Assembly: GCF_016785185.1 (NCBI RefSeq)
Contig: NZ_JAEKDY010000025.1
From: Heyndrickxia sporothermodurans
Lineage (GTDB): Bacteria; Bacillota; Bacilli; Bacillales; Bacillaceae_C
Direction: 5' to 3' (one strand)
DNA length: 38,767 nt
The position numbers were made by a program, and so were the translations under genes. The notes under the pieces are model-generated. The model was given only the letters and a program-made list of their open reading frames with translations, ran no database searches and was not told the DNA's origin. The number at the start of each line of letters is the position of its first letter. Positions within the stretch are counted from its first letter, which is position 1. Shown piece by piece: positions 32,696 to 38,767 of this stretch.

Positions 32696-32761
32696 ATTCA
32701 ATTATTTACTTGAATATAGTATACCCTTTTTATTCACCAATATTCAAGTGAATAATTGAAT
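32696..32761 (-). promoter_or_regulatory. cadCA promoter flanked by two ATTCAA-N8-TTGAAT operator dyads
   Basis: Dyads at 32696-32715 and 32742-32761 share ATTCAA...TTGAAT; the two are also inverted copies of one another over 24 bp with one mismatch. On the minus strand the promoter reads TTGAAT, 18 bp, TATACT, so the -35 lies in the upstream dyad and the start region abuts the downstream one. ArsR-type CadC binding here would block transcription. Confidence 0.8.
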
Positions 32762-32867
32762 GAAAGATAAAAATGAACTGTATCTTTATAAAAAATTTTG
32801 AACACTGATTTAATTTAGAATAGAATTCCTCTTATTCCCTTGTAACAAAACTCGTCCTTTTCTGAAC

Positions 32868-32900
32868 ACGCTCCTTTTTAATTTATAAGGGGCGTTTTTT
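32868..32900 (+). terminator. Terminator-like hairpin upstream of binL
   Basis: ACGCTCCTT and AAGGGGCGT (9-bp stem, one G-T pair, 10-base loop) followed by TTTTTT on the plus strand. It lies between cadC and binL, with no plus-strand gene before it, so it may insulate binL from outside transcription. Confidence 0.65.
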
Positions 32901-32925
32901 ACCGTTTGGAATGTAATAAAACTCC

Positions 32926-32990
32926 GTTCATTAATCTATGTTCATTAACCATATATTTAACATCTTATGTTACAATGAAATCAAAGGTAA
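32926..32990. other. Candidate res site of the Tn552-like element (resL-like)
   Basis: The region just before binL has the direct repeat GTTCATTAA at 32926-32934 and 32940-32948 (period 14). ATGTTCATTAACC and TTAACATCTTATGTTAC follow, with partial dyads. In Tn552 the resolvase acts at resL directly upstream of binL. I cannot define the three subsites from one copy. Confidence 0.45.
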
Positions 32991-33011
32991 AATGAGGAAA
33001 GAGTGATTTTG

Positions 33012-33566
33012 GTGTTAATTGGATATGCACGTGTGTCAACAGGATTACAAAATTTGGATTTGCAATCAGATGCTTTAACGCAACATGGTTGTACAAAAAT
33101 TTTTCACGATAAAATGAGTGGAACAAAAAAACAACGTCCCGGTTTAGAAGAAGCTCTTAAGTATGCACGTAAAGGCGATACAATTGTCGTTTGGCGATTG
33201 GATCGACTAGGTCGCAATATGCAAGATTTAATTCAAATAGTGAACAACTTAAATGAGAGAGGTATTGGCTTTCATAGCCTGCAAGAAAACTTAACAATGG
33301 ACAAAAGCAATGCAACGGGGCAATTAATGTTTCACTTGTTTGCAGCGTTTGCGGAATTTGAACGTAATTTGATTGAGGAGCGCTCTGCTGCTGGACGAGC
33401 AGCCGCAAAAGCACGTGGGCGTCTAGGTGGACGCCCGGAAAAGTATGGTTCAAAAGATATTGAAATGATGAAAGCTTTAATTGAAAGTGGCACACCGATT
33501 AAAGATGTTGCGGAAAAGTGGGGTGTGTCTCGCACTACGATTTATCGCTATTTAGAAAAACAATAA
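33012..33566 (+). CDS. binL: BinL-type serine recombinase (resolvase/invertase) of the Tn552-like element
   Basis: 184 residues from the GTG at 33012 (LIGYARVSTG); the upstream GTG at 33003 is also in frame. Serine recombinase: catalytic S9 in YARVS, R65-R68 region WRLDRLGRNMQDLI, LFHLFAAFAEFERNLIEERS, a long linker helix and a C-terminal HTH (TPIKDVAEKWGVSRTTIYRYL). It resolves cointegrates at the adjacent res-like site. Ribosome binding site AGGAAAG. The transposase gene begins 19 bp after its stop. Confidence 0.93.
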   Translation: MLIGYARVSTGLQNLDLQSDALTQHGCTKIFHDKMSGTKKQRPGLEEALKYARKGDTIVVWRLDRLGRNMQDLIQIVNNLNERGIGFHSLQENLTMDKSNATGQLMFHLFAAFAEFERNLIEERSAAGRAAAKARGRLGGRPEKYGSKDIEMMKALIESGTPIKDVAEKWGVSRTTIYRYLEKQ

Positions 33567-33585
33567 ATCGGAAAGGTTGATATCT

Positions 33586-35034
33586 ATGCAAAATGAACAA
33601 CCTCCATTAACAGCTTTTTCAGAAGAACAGCGGCAAGCAGCAGTAGTAAAGTATAAAATTATTGCGCCTTATCTTATCAACGAAAAAAGATTAACGGCCA
33701 TTACAGAAGAAACTGGCATTGCCAAAAGAACCCTACAATACTGGATTCAAGATTATAAAAAATTCGGATTAAAAGGTTTAATTCGAAAAACAAGAAGTGA
33801 TGATGGCAAAATACATTTAGAATCAGAAGTAGTTGTGGCAATTGAGCGACTGATTTTGAAGTACAGAAGGAATTCACTAACGTCTATTCATCGAATGATT
33901 TGTGAGCAATGTCAGAAAAAAGGCTGGCAACAACCGAGTTATTATCAAGTTTATAAGGTATCGCAATCCCTTTCGCCAAGCTTGAAAAAGTTAGCGCATG
34001 ATGGTCAAAAAGCATATGACAATCAATATGATTTAATTCACCGACGAGAATCAAGCTATCCCAATGAGATTTGGCAAGCTGATCACACTCCATTAGATAT
34101 TATAGTTTTAAATGAAAAAGGAAAACCTGAAAGACCTTGGCTAACAATTATTTTAGATGATTACAGTCGTGCAATTGCTGGGTATTTCTTAACTTTTCAA
34201 AATCCCTCTGCCATAAACACATCATTGGTCTTACATCAAGCAATATGGAGGAAAAATAATCCTGATTGGCAAATATGCGGTATACCAGAAATTTTTTATA
34301 CAGACCATGGAAGTGATTTTACGTCCAACCATTTGGAGCAAGTAGCAATTGATTTAAAAATTAATCTAGTCTTTTCCGCAATTGGTGTTCCAAGAGGACG
34401 AGGGAAAATAGAAAGATTCTTTTTAACTGTTAATCAATTGTTTTTACAAGATTTGTCTGGATACTTGGGGAATCAGACTACTACTCCACTTCTTACCCTA
34501 AAGGAATTAGATGAAAAATTATTGAATTTCATCATATATAATTACCATCATAGGGTTCATGGTACAACAAAAAAAGAACCGATACAGGCGTGGAATAATT
34601 CTGGATTTCTTCCCAATATGCCTGAGAGTTTGGAATGTCTTGATTTATTATTGCTAAATGTAGCAAAACCAAGGAAGGTTCATTCTGATGGTATTCATTT
34701 TCAAGGATTGAGATATTTAGATACAAACCTAGCTGCATACGTTGGTGAAACAGTCATTATTCGTTATGATCCTAGAGACATTGCGGAGATTCGAGTGTTT
34801 TATCAAGATAAATATCTATGTACTGCTATTTCCCCTGAGATTTCAGATTATACAGTAGATTTAAAAGAAATTGTTTCAGCACGAAATAAAGTACGGAGAA
34901 ATCTAAAAAAACAACTTGATTCTGGAAAAACAGTTGCAGAAGAAATTGTCTTATCAAAGCAACACGAGCTAGGGAATAAAACGAATGAACCTAATTCTAA
35001 AAAGCCGAAACTAAAGAGGTATTTCAATGAATAA
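33586..35034 (+). CDS. DDE transposase of the Tn552/TniA family
   Basis: 482 residues from the ATG at 33586 (GGAAAGG nine bases before). N-terminal HTH about 35-60 (TAITEETGIAKRTLQYWIQD), then an rve-type DDE core: D166 (WQADHTPLD), D240 (YTDHGSD) and E276 (RGKIERFF), the last two being 35 residues apart as usual. A C-terminal Mu-type beta-barrel follows (VGETVIIRYDPRDIAEIRVF). It is the p480-type transposase. It overlaps the AAA gene by 8 bases, which suggests coupling. In this family the transposase works with the AAA protein and cuts DNA ends replicatively or by cointegrates. Confidence 0.93.
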   Translation: MQNEQPPLTAFSEEQRQAAVVKYKIIAPYLINEKRLTAITEETGIAKRTLQYWIQDYKKFGLKGLIRKTRSDDGKIHLESEVVVAIERLILKYRRNSLTSIHRMICEQCQKKGWQQPSYYQVYKVSQSLSPSLKKLAHDGQKAYDNQYDLIHRRESSYPNEIWQADHTPLDIIVLNEKGKPERPWLTIILDDYSRAIAGYFLTFQNPSAINTSLVLHQAIWRKNNPDWQICGIPEIFYTDHGSDFTSNHLEQVAIDLKINLVFSAIGVPRGRGKIERFFLTVNQLFLQDLSGYLGNQTTTPLLTLKELDEKLLNFIIYNYHHRVHGTTKKEPIQAWNNSGFLPNMPESLECLDLLLLNVAKPRKVHSDGIHFQGLRYLDTNLAAYVGETVIIRYDPRDIAEIRVFYQDKYLCTAISPEISDYTVDLKEIVSARNKVRRNLKKQLDSGKTVAEEIVLSKQHELGNKTNEPNSKKPKLKRYFNE

Positions 35035-35839
35035 AGGGCAAAAATTTATTGAAACAAAAGAATATAAGAGGTTTGCCGAGTTCTGTGATGCATGTATTAG
35101 ATACAAATATATAGGTATTTGTTATGGATTACCGGGTGTAGGAAAAACATTGTCTTCAAGGTACTATTCGAATTGGGATTCCATCGAAAAACAAATAGCT
35201 TATAAAACAGCAAAAAATATTGGCCTAGATGCAGATGAAAAGATACTTGAAGCTAGAACAATTTTTTATACAGCTCCAGCAGTACGAGCGACTAAAATGA
35301 CTGAACAGATTAATCTTATTGAATACAGAATGAATATGGTAAGAACTATGTATAAAGTACTCACTAAAGGAGAAGAAGAAGATTACACCACTAACGCTTA
35401 TGAAGGTATTGACTTGATTATTGTTGATGAAATAGACAGACTAAAAGTGCAAAATTTAGAACAGCTTAGAGATATCTATGATCGAAATGACTTGGCAATG
35501 ATATTAATTGGAATGCCTGGCATTGAGAAGCGATTAGCTCGATATCCTCAACTCTACTCTAGAATTGGATTTGCTCATGAATTTGATAAACTAAGTAAAG
35601 ATGAAACTCATCATATTCTAGAGTATAAATGGGAAGAGTTAGGACTTTCTATAAAGCTTGAAGACTTTTCCGATTATGAAGCAATAACCAGCATAATAAA
35701 GATTACTGGAGGGAACTTTAGGCTCATACAGAGACTATTCACTCAAATTGAAAGAATACTCGAAATTAATAAGCTTGAAACAATAACAACGGAAGTTGTT
35801 GAAGCCGCACGAGACAGTTTAGTAATCGGAATCAAGTAA
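35027..35839 (+). CDS. AAA+ transposition helper of the Tn552/TniB family
   Basis: 270 residues, the p271 type. Walker A GLPGVGKT at 34-41; Walker B LIIVDEID at 130-137; sensor-1 region LIGMPG near 164. It has the fold of TniB, TnsC and MuB-like target-choosing ATPases. ATG at 35027 lies inside the end of the transposase frame. It is likely to select the target and stimulate the transposase; in this family targets are res sites. A terminator follows at 35861-35906. Confidence 0.93.
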   Translation: MNKGQKFIETKEYKRFAEFCDACIRYKYIGICYGLPGVGKTLSSRYYSNWDSIEKQIAYKTAKNIGLDADEKILEARTIFYTAPAVRATKMTEQINLIEYRMNMVRTMYKVLTKGEEEDYTTNAYEGIDLIIVDEIDRLKVQNLEQLRDIYDRNDLAMILIGMPGIEKRLARYPQLYSRIGFAHEFDKLSKDETHHILEYKWEELGLSIKLEDFSDYEAITSIIKITGGNFRLIQRLFTQIERILEINKLETITTEVVEAARDSLVIGIK

Positions 35840-35860
35840 ATATTAAACCAGAGTAACGAT

Positions 35861-35906
35861 AAAAGCCCAATTTCTCAATTTTAATGCTGAGAAATTGGGC
35901 TTTTTT
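35861..35906 (+). terminator. Terminator of the transposition operon
   Basis: AAAAGCCCAATTTCTCA and TGAGAAATTGGGCTTTT (perfect 17-bp stem, 10-base loop) and more T. It is located just inside the right end of the transposon. Confidence 0.93.
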
Positions 35907-35919
35907 ATATTTACTTATA

Positions 35920-35967
35920 GTGCAAGATAACGATTGAAATAGGTGCAAAATAACTCCTAAAGTGACA
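35920..35967. repeat. Right terminal inverted repeat of the Tn552-like transposon
   Basis: Read outwards it ends GTGACA. GTGCAAGATAAC and GTGCAAAATAAC are the two internal motifs, spaced as in the left end. It is 35 of 48 identical to the left end inverted. Confidence 0.88.
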
Positions 35968-35974
35968 AGTAGAC
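35968..35974. repeat. 7-bp target-site duplication, right copy
   Basis: AGTAGAC directly after the transposon end, identical to 29932-29938. Removing one copy and the element rejoins GATACAAGTAT-AGTAGAC-TGATAAAATC, restoring the tnpA-tnpR intergenic region. Confidence 0.88.
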
Positions 35975-36032
35975 TGATAAAATCATAGTTAAGAGTGTCT
36001 CATAAGACTTGTCTCAAAAACGAGGTGAAATT

Positions 36033-36608
36033 TTGCAGAAAATCGGTTATGTACGCGTCAGTCCGATTAGCCAAAATCCTTCAAGGCAATTTCGGCAATT
36101 GAACGAAATTGGAATGGATATTATTTATGAAGAAAAAATTTCAGGAGCCACAAAAGATCGTGAACAACTTCAAAAAATGTTAGAGGATTTACAGGAAGGT
36201 GACATTATTTATGTTACAGATTTAACTCGGATCACTCGAAGTACGCAAGATTTATTTGAATTGATTGATTTAATACGAAATAAAAAGGCACGCTTAAAAT
36301 CACTTAAGGATACATGGCTAGATTTATCAGAAGATAATCCATATAGCCAATTCTTAATTACGGTAATGGCTGGTGTTAACCAATTAGAGCGAGACCTTAT
36401 TCGTATGCGTCAGCGTGAAGGAATTGAGCTCGCAAAGAAAGAAGGAAAGTTTAAAGGACGGTTAAAGAAATATCATAAAAATCACGCAGGAATGAATTAT
36501 GCAGTAAAGCTATATAAAGAAGGAAATATGACTGTAAATCAAATTTGTGAAATTACAAATGTATCTAGAGCTTCTTTATATAGAAAGCTATCGGAAGGAA
36601 AAAAATAA
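36033..36608 (+). CDS. tnpR: Resolvase TnpR of the Tn1546-like element
   Basis: 191 residues from the TTG at 36033 (GAGGTGAA four to ten bases before; the longer frame from 36009 has no site). Serine recombinase: catalytic S10 in YVRVS, ISGATKDREQLQKML, YVTDLTRITRSTQDLFEL, and a C-terminal HTH (MTVNQICEITNVSRASLYRKL). The length and sequence resemble the Tn1546 resolvase. It is divergent from tnpA. The Tn552-like element separates them by about 6 kb. It should resolve cointegrates at the res region, which is now interrupted. Confidence 0.93.
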   Translation: MQKIGYVRVSPISQNPSRQFRQLNEIGMDIIYEEKISGATKDREQLQKMLEDLQEGDIIYVTDLTRITRSTQDLFELIDLIRNKKARLKSLKDTWLDLSEDNPYSQFLITVMAGVNQLERDLIRMRQREGIELAKKEGKFKGRLKKYHKNHAGMNYAVKLYKEGNMTVNQICEITNVSRASLYRKLSEGKK

Positions 36609-36805
36609 GCATTCATTACTTATATTAAAAATTTCCGGGGATTGTGAAACAACGTACCTAACCAAGCAGGCTATTTCTATAAGGAAGTATCAATATTTGT
36701 TTATCTAACTAGGCACGATCATCAAAGGGTTCCGAGTACATTTTAACGGAGATATACCCTAAACTCAGATTTAAAGCAAGGCTGTATTTTTCGAGAACAC
36801 TTTAT
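36609..36805. other. 200-bp stretch past tnpR with no feature seen
   Basis: No frame with a ribosome binding site and no inverse of the 38-bp Tn3 end was found. Weak similarity to that end near 36725-36770 (TTCCGAG..CATTTTAACGG..TATACCC) is too poor to call. Confidence 0.4.
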
Positions 36806-36845
36806 AAAAAACAACCTTAGTCAATCACAAAGGAAGGTTGTTTTT
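36806..36845 (-). terminator. Terminator of the unknown gene at 36863
   Basis: AAAAACAACCTT and AAGGTTGTTTTT, perfect 12-bp stem with a 16-base loop. It lies just past the stop of the minus-strand gene. Confidence 0.85.
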
Positions 36846-36862
36846 ATAAAGTCATGGTCTAA

Positions 36863-37315
36863 TTAAAACAATTGCTGTCCCAAGAGCATACTTGAGACTG
36901 AAAAGGCACCAGCAGGTGGTAAAACACTAGTATATATGGGAGGTCCCAAACGGGTTGTAAAGGTTGTAGCAATCCAATTTCCATATTCACCAGCCAGCAA
37001 AGAGGGAGGTTTCGTTATAAACCGTCCACTTAAAACGAAATGCAGAATGCTTATAGCGGTCTCATCAAATATTGTCAAGTTGCCAAAAAAGGAGGCATAT
37101 GGTGAATCGAAACTTATTTGTTTAGCGCTTTCGTCCCAATACCCATTAATCGGAATAGGTATACCACGAAAATTAACTGTACCTACTACTTTGTTGTCTA
37201 CAATGGAATCAATGGTAAGTATACCTCTAATAATGGATCTCCCCGCAATAGAAGCATCAATCCCCCATACGGATGGAAAGGGGATACTAACTTTGGCTGT
37301 CTTTGGAATTTTCAA
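36863..37315 (-). CDS. Unknown 150-residue protein, possibly sporulation-expressed
   Basis: 150 residues. Start TTG at 37315, ten bases after AAGGAGAGG. No signal peptide; the sequence is rich in beta-type segments (KVSIPFPSVWGI, KVVGTVNFRGIPIPINGYW, LSGRFITKPPSLLAGEYGNW) and ends hydrophobic (AFSVSSMLLGQQLF). Gly, Ser, Ile and Pro are common, cysteine absent. I do not recognise the family. On the minus strand CATACATA at 37339-37346 with ATGATT 15 bases upstream is a weak sigma-E-like promoter. Its neighbour is a CwlC-like sporulation amidase, so a mother-cell role is possible but unproven. Confidence 0.6.
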   Translation of the reverse strand: MKIPKTAKVSIPFPSVWGIDASIAGRSIIRGILTIDSIVDNKVVGTVNFRGIPIPINGYWDESAKQISFDSPYASFFGNLTIFDETAISILHFVLSGRFITKPPSLLAGEYGNWIATTFTTRLGPPIYTSVLPPAGAFSVSSMLLGQQLF

Positions 37316-37630
37316 AATTAACCTCTCCTTGATTATTTTATGTATGGATTGAGTTGTATTTAATCATAATCCTGTAGTAATGATACAGTATATGCACAGA
37401 GAATCACTTAGGTGTTTTGTTAAGAAAGAAGCATCAATAATCAATCAGCCTACTGTCTAGATGAACAAGAGTTTGCCTGACCCACGAAAAATATGGAACA
37501 TTAATTCCTGCTGCTCATACATATGGTCTCGCATTTGGAAAATTTCTTAGCTTTAAAATAAATCATCTGATTCAATGAAATGTAATGCCTATCATCACCT
37601 ATTTTTATATGTACCTCAGACGAATGCCTA
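37316..37630. other. 315-bp intergenic stretch
   Basis: AT-rich DNA between the divergent unknown gene and the amidase gene. No convincing frame, repeat or hairpin was seen apart from the promoter-like sequences at its two edges. Confidence 0.5.
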
Positions 37631-37631
37631 T

Positions 37632-37659
37632 ACCTCCGTTACTCTTCGATCATATTGTA
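37632..37659 (+). promoter_or_regulatory. Candidate sigma-K promoter of the amidase gene
   Basis: ACC at 37632-37634, 16 bases, then CATATTGTA at 37651-37659. This fits the sigma-K pattern (AC, 16-17 bp, CATA-N3-TA). It is 21 bp before the amidase ATG. B. subtilis cwlC is under sigma-K, so the match is meaningful, but short AT-rich motifs occur by chance. Confidence 0.5.
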
Positions 37660-37679
37660 TTTGTACGAGGTGGTGTAAA

Positions 37680-38264
37680 ATGTTTAAATTATATTTAGAT
37701 CCTGGTCACGGGGGAGTGGACCCAGGAGCTATTGGCAATGGGATGCAGGAAAAAGAAATTACCTTAAATATTTCCCATAGCATCCGAAATCTCTTGGAAA
37801 ACCATTATGAAGGCCTGCAAATTAAAATGAGTAGAACAGCAGATATTACGCGCAGCTTGAAAGAACGTACAGATGATGCGAATGCTTGGGGTGCAGATTA
37901 TTTTCTATCCATCCACGTTAATGCATTTAACGGTTCAGCTCATGGGTATGAAGATTATATTCATAACAGTTTGTCTGATTCATCGAGAACAGCGTTAATT
38001 CGGGACATTATGCATGAAGAAATTGTCAAAGTAAATAACTTGCATAACCGTGGTAAAAAAAAGGCCGATTTCCATGTACTGCGAGAAACCAGAATGCCCG
38101 CTTTATTAACGGAGAACGGATTTATTGATCATGCAAGCGATGCCCAAAAATTAAGAGACCCGAATTGGCGGCAAGCGGTTGCCCAAGGGCATGTTAATGG
38201 GTTAGCACGCGCGTTTAATTTGAAGAGAAAATCGACTAATCTGAAAAGCAAATATGGCTATTAA
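37680..38264 (+). CDS. CwlC-like N-acetylmuramoyl-L-alanine amidase (Amidase_3)
   Basis: 194 residues from the ATG at 37680 (GAGGTGG site; upstream part of the frame is unsupported). Amidase_3 zinc site: H10 (LDPGHGG), E24 (NGMQEKEITLN), H79 (SIHVNA), catalytic E145 (ALLTENGFID). Very like B. subtilis CwlC, a late mother-cell amidase that cuts the peptide from muramic acid, also without signal peptide. CwlC has C-terminal wall-binding repeats; here the protein stops after the catalytic domain with NLKSKYGY, and a domain-like segment is found in the +1 frame (38254-38379). Confidence 0.88.
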   Translation: MFKLYLDPGHGGVDPGAIGNGMQEKEITLNISHSIRNLLENHYEGLQIKMSRTADITRSLKERTDDANAWGADYFLSIHVNAFNGSAHGYEDYIHNSLSDSSRTALIRDIMHEEIVKVNNLHNRGKKKADFHVLRETRMPALLTENGFIDHASDAQKLRDPNWRQAVAQGHVNGLARAFNLKRKSTNLKSKYGY

Positions 38265-38379
38265 ACGTGTAATTGTTGACGGTGTGCAAGTAGGTGCTTA
38301 CGCAGAAGAAGAAAATGTGTTGAGAACTGTAAAACGCAACCTGAGAACAGCACAAAGGATTATTATTGAAAATGTGTAG
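38254..38379 (+). CDS. Detached C-terminal wall-binding-like segment of the amidase, +1 frame
   Basis: 41 residues from the ATG at 38254, overlapping the amidase stop by 11 bases. MAIKRVIVDGVQVGAYAEEE leads to a helix and RIIIENV, a single beta-alpha-beta unit resembling the SPOR-like or Amidase02_C units of amidase C-termini (VQVGAY is typical). No good ribosome binding site is present before the ATG, so the segment looks like the rest of the amidase gene after a frameshift. The alternatives are a translationally coupled separate domain or programmed +1 shifting at TAT-TAA-A. Confidence 0.6.
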   Translation: MAIKRVIVDGVQVGAYAEEENVLRTVKRNLRTAQRIIIENV

Positions 38380-38463
38380 TTTCGTTGGGAAAACGGTTGC
38401 TTGACTGCGAGCACGTTAAAGTTTTATCAAAATGGATAACTAGGCTGGATGAACAAAATATAC

Positions 38464-38499
38464 GCTAAGTCTTTGATGTGACGGGCTTAGCATTTTTTT
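38464..38499 (+). terminator. Terminator of the amidase gene
   Basis: GCTAAGTC and GGGCTTAGC (about 8 pairs, two G-T or mismatched) with a loop, followed by ATTTTTTTC. It lies 85 bp after the 38379 stop. Confidence 0.75.
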
Positions 38500-38506
38500 C
38501 TTGCTC

Positions 38507-38543
38507 TAAGTTAGTCCGGCCGATATAAGCCAGGACTAGCTTA
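38507..38543. repeat. Imperfect inverted repeat near the right edge
   Basis: TAAGTTAGTCC at 38507-38517 and GGACTAGCTTA at 38533-38543 pair at 10 of 11 positions (plus one wobble), 15-base loop. It may be a second terminator, for the minus-strand gene at 38585. Confidence 0.5.
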
Positions 38544-38584
38544 ATATCAGATGAATAGAACGAAGTTGTTGAGGGAATTATAGC

Positions 38585-38767
38585 TCATGATGTTTCTATT
38601 TCCAATTGTTGGATTTGAGGTGAGTTTTTGCCTAAGATTACTCCCTCTATAAATGTTGATACATCAACGGTTTGACCCGTTGGTAGGGTGTCAAAAAAAT
38701 ATTTTTCGACACGGACCCTAACTTTATTTTCATAATATGTGAAACTATTCCAATAAATAGGTACGCT
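38585..38767 (-). CDS. 3' end of a gene running off the window, possibly phage tail/baseplate
   Basis: The minus strand is open from 38767 to a TGA at 38585-38587, giving the last 60 residues of a protein. The sequence includes NKVRVRVEKYFFDTLPTGQT, DVSTFIEGVILG and the tail QQLEIETS. The layout of a beta strand, Leu-Pro-x-Gly, a V-D-V-S strand and a short helix recalls C-termini of phage baseplate J-type proteins. The match is by shape only. If right, this flank is prophage-derived. The start and length are unknown because the gene crosses the edge. Confidence 0.5.
   Translation of the reverse strand, partial: SVPIYWNSFTYYENKVRVRVEKYFFDTLPTGQTVDVSTFIEGVILGKNSPQIQQLEIETS

Larger units (their letters stand above)
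29939..35967. mobile_element. Tn552-like transposon carrying cadCA (6029 bp)
   Basis: Bounded by TGT...ACA ends, 48-bp imperfect inverted repeats and 7-bp AGTAGAC duplications. Content: cadA and cadC (minus strand), a BinL-type resolvase, a 482-residue DDE transposase, and a 270-residue AAA protein (plus strand). The three transposition genes have the order and sizes of the Tn552 genes binL, p480 and p271. In Tn552 the cargo is blaI-blaR1-blaZ; here it is a cadmium operon. It sits in the res region of the Tn1546-like element. Confidence 0.9.
26796..36608. mobile_element. Tn1546-like Tn3-family transposon backbone (left end, tnpA, res, tnpR), right end not found
   Basis: Contains the 38-bp end, tnpA (minus strand, 988 codons with one internal TGA), a res-like region at 29860-29938 joined to 35968-36030, and divergent tnpR (191 residues). 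A second transposon (29939-35967) has been inserted in the res region. In Tn1546 the cargo lies beyond tnpR. Here I see no right terminal repeat up to 38767, so the true right boundary is either outside the window or lost. I set the end at the tnpR stop. Confidence 0.85.

Noticed and set aside
33157..33535. Antisense frames in the binL gene
   Set aside because: They are opposite to a typical serine recombinase with all active-site residues.
36725..36770. Possible degenerate right end of the Tn3 element
   Set aside because: Only scattered matches to the 38-bp end (CATTTT, CGG, TACCC) in wrong spacing; not better than chance.
36936..37352. 138-codon plus-strand frame opposite the unknown gene at 36863
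   Set aside because: The minus-strand frame has a good ribosome binding site (AAGGAGAGG), a terminator and better protein-like composition; the plus-strand one has none of these.
1..38767. CRISPR arrays, tRNA or rRNA genes, known riboswitches
   Set aside because: No spaced direct repeats of CRISPR type, no cloverleaf-like segments with CCA or rRNA-like conserved blocks, and no T-box or other riboswitch signature were recognised.

Overview
The window looks like chromosomal DNA of a low-GC, spore-forming Bacillaceae bacterium. Gene order and protein sequences match the yug/yui/yum/yut region of the Bacillus subtilis group. Ribosome binding sites are strong (GGAGG) and TTG/GTG starts are frequent. 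No rRNA, tRNA or CRISPR array was seen.

Layout. (1) 1-220: the 3' end of an IS1182-type transposase with a perfect bidirectional terminator. (2) 232-5831: an arginine/ornithine/proline catabolic block, rocA-rocD-rocG on the minus strand, with a divergent rocR-like regulator. Two TGCAA palindromes lie between them. The regulator has lost the sigma-54 contact loop. (3) 5871-7645: yugI, a small Xre-type protein and the hydrolase yugF. (4) 7646-11645: a more variable stretch with a membrane-anchored beta-propeller-like protein, two small secreted proteins, an orphan gene end, a Cu/Zn superoxide dismutase lipoprotein and a tiny membrane protein. (5) 11765-18774: cyclophilin, kapB, an MFS exporter, a YuxO-type thioesterase, two small Pro/Tyr-rich probable spore proteins, leucyl aminopeptidase, yuiC and yuiB. 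(6) 18955-23404: a redox and Fe-S block (yuiA, yumB, yumC, yutM, yuzB, yuzD, yutI) with a good candidate Rex (NADH-sensing) operator upstream of yumB. (7) 23457-26718: yutH, yutG, yutF, yutE.

From 26796 the conserved order is broken by nested mobile DNA. The outer element is a Tn3-family transposon of the Tn1546 type: a 38-bp terminal repeat at 26796, a 988-codon tnpA on the minus strand interrupted by one in-frame TGA, and a divergent 191-residue tnpR at 36033. A Tn552-like transposon sits exactly between tnpA and tnpR, in the expected res region. I can delimit it to 29939-35967: TGT...ACA ends, 48-bp imperfect terminal inverted repeats (35 of 48 identical) each with two repeated motifs in register, and a 7-bp target duplication (AGTAGAC). 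It encodes a BinL-type resolvase, a DDE transposase and an AAA ATPase. Its cargo is a cadC-cadA cadmium/zinc efflux operon where classical Tn552 carries beta-lactamase genes. This matches the known habit of Tn552/Tn402-type elements of inserting at res sites.

Beyond tnpR the right end of the outer transposon was not found. The remaining sequence has an unknown 150-residue protein, a CwlC-like sporulation amidase whose C-terminal domain is split off into the +1 frame, and the 3' end of a possibly phage-derived gene running off the window. A family of roughly 100-215 bp palindromic intergenic repeats occurs at three or four places.
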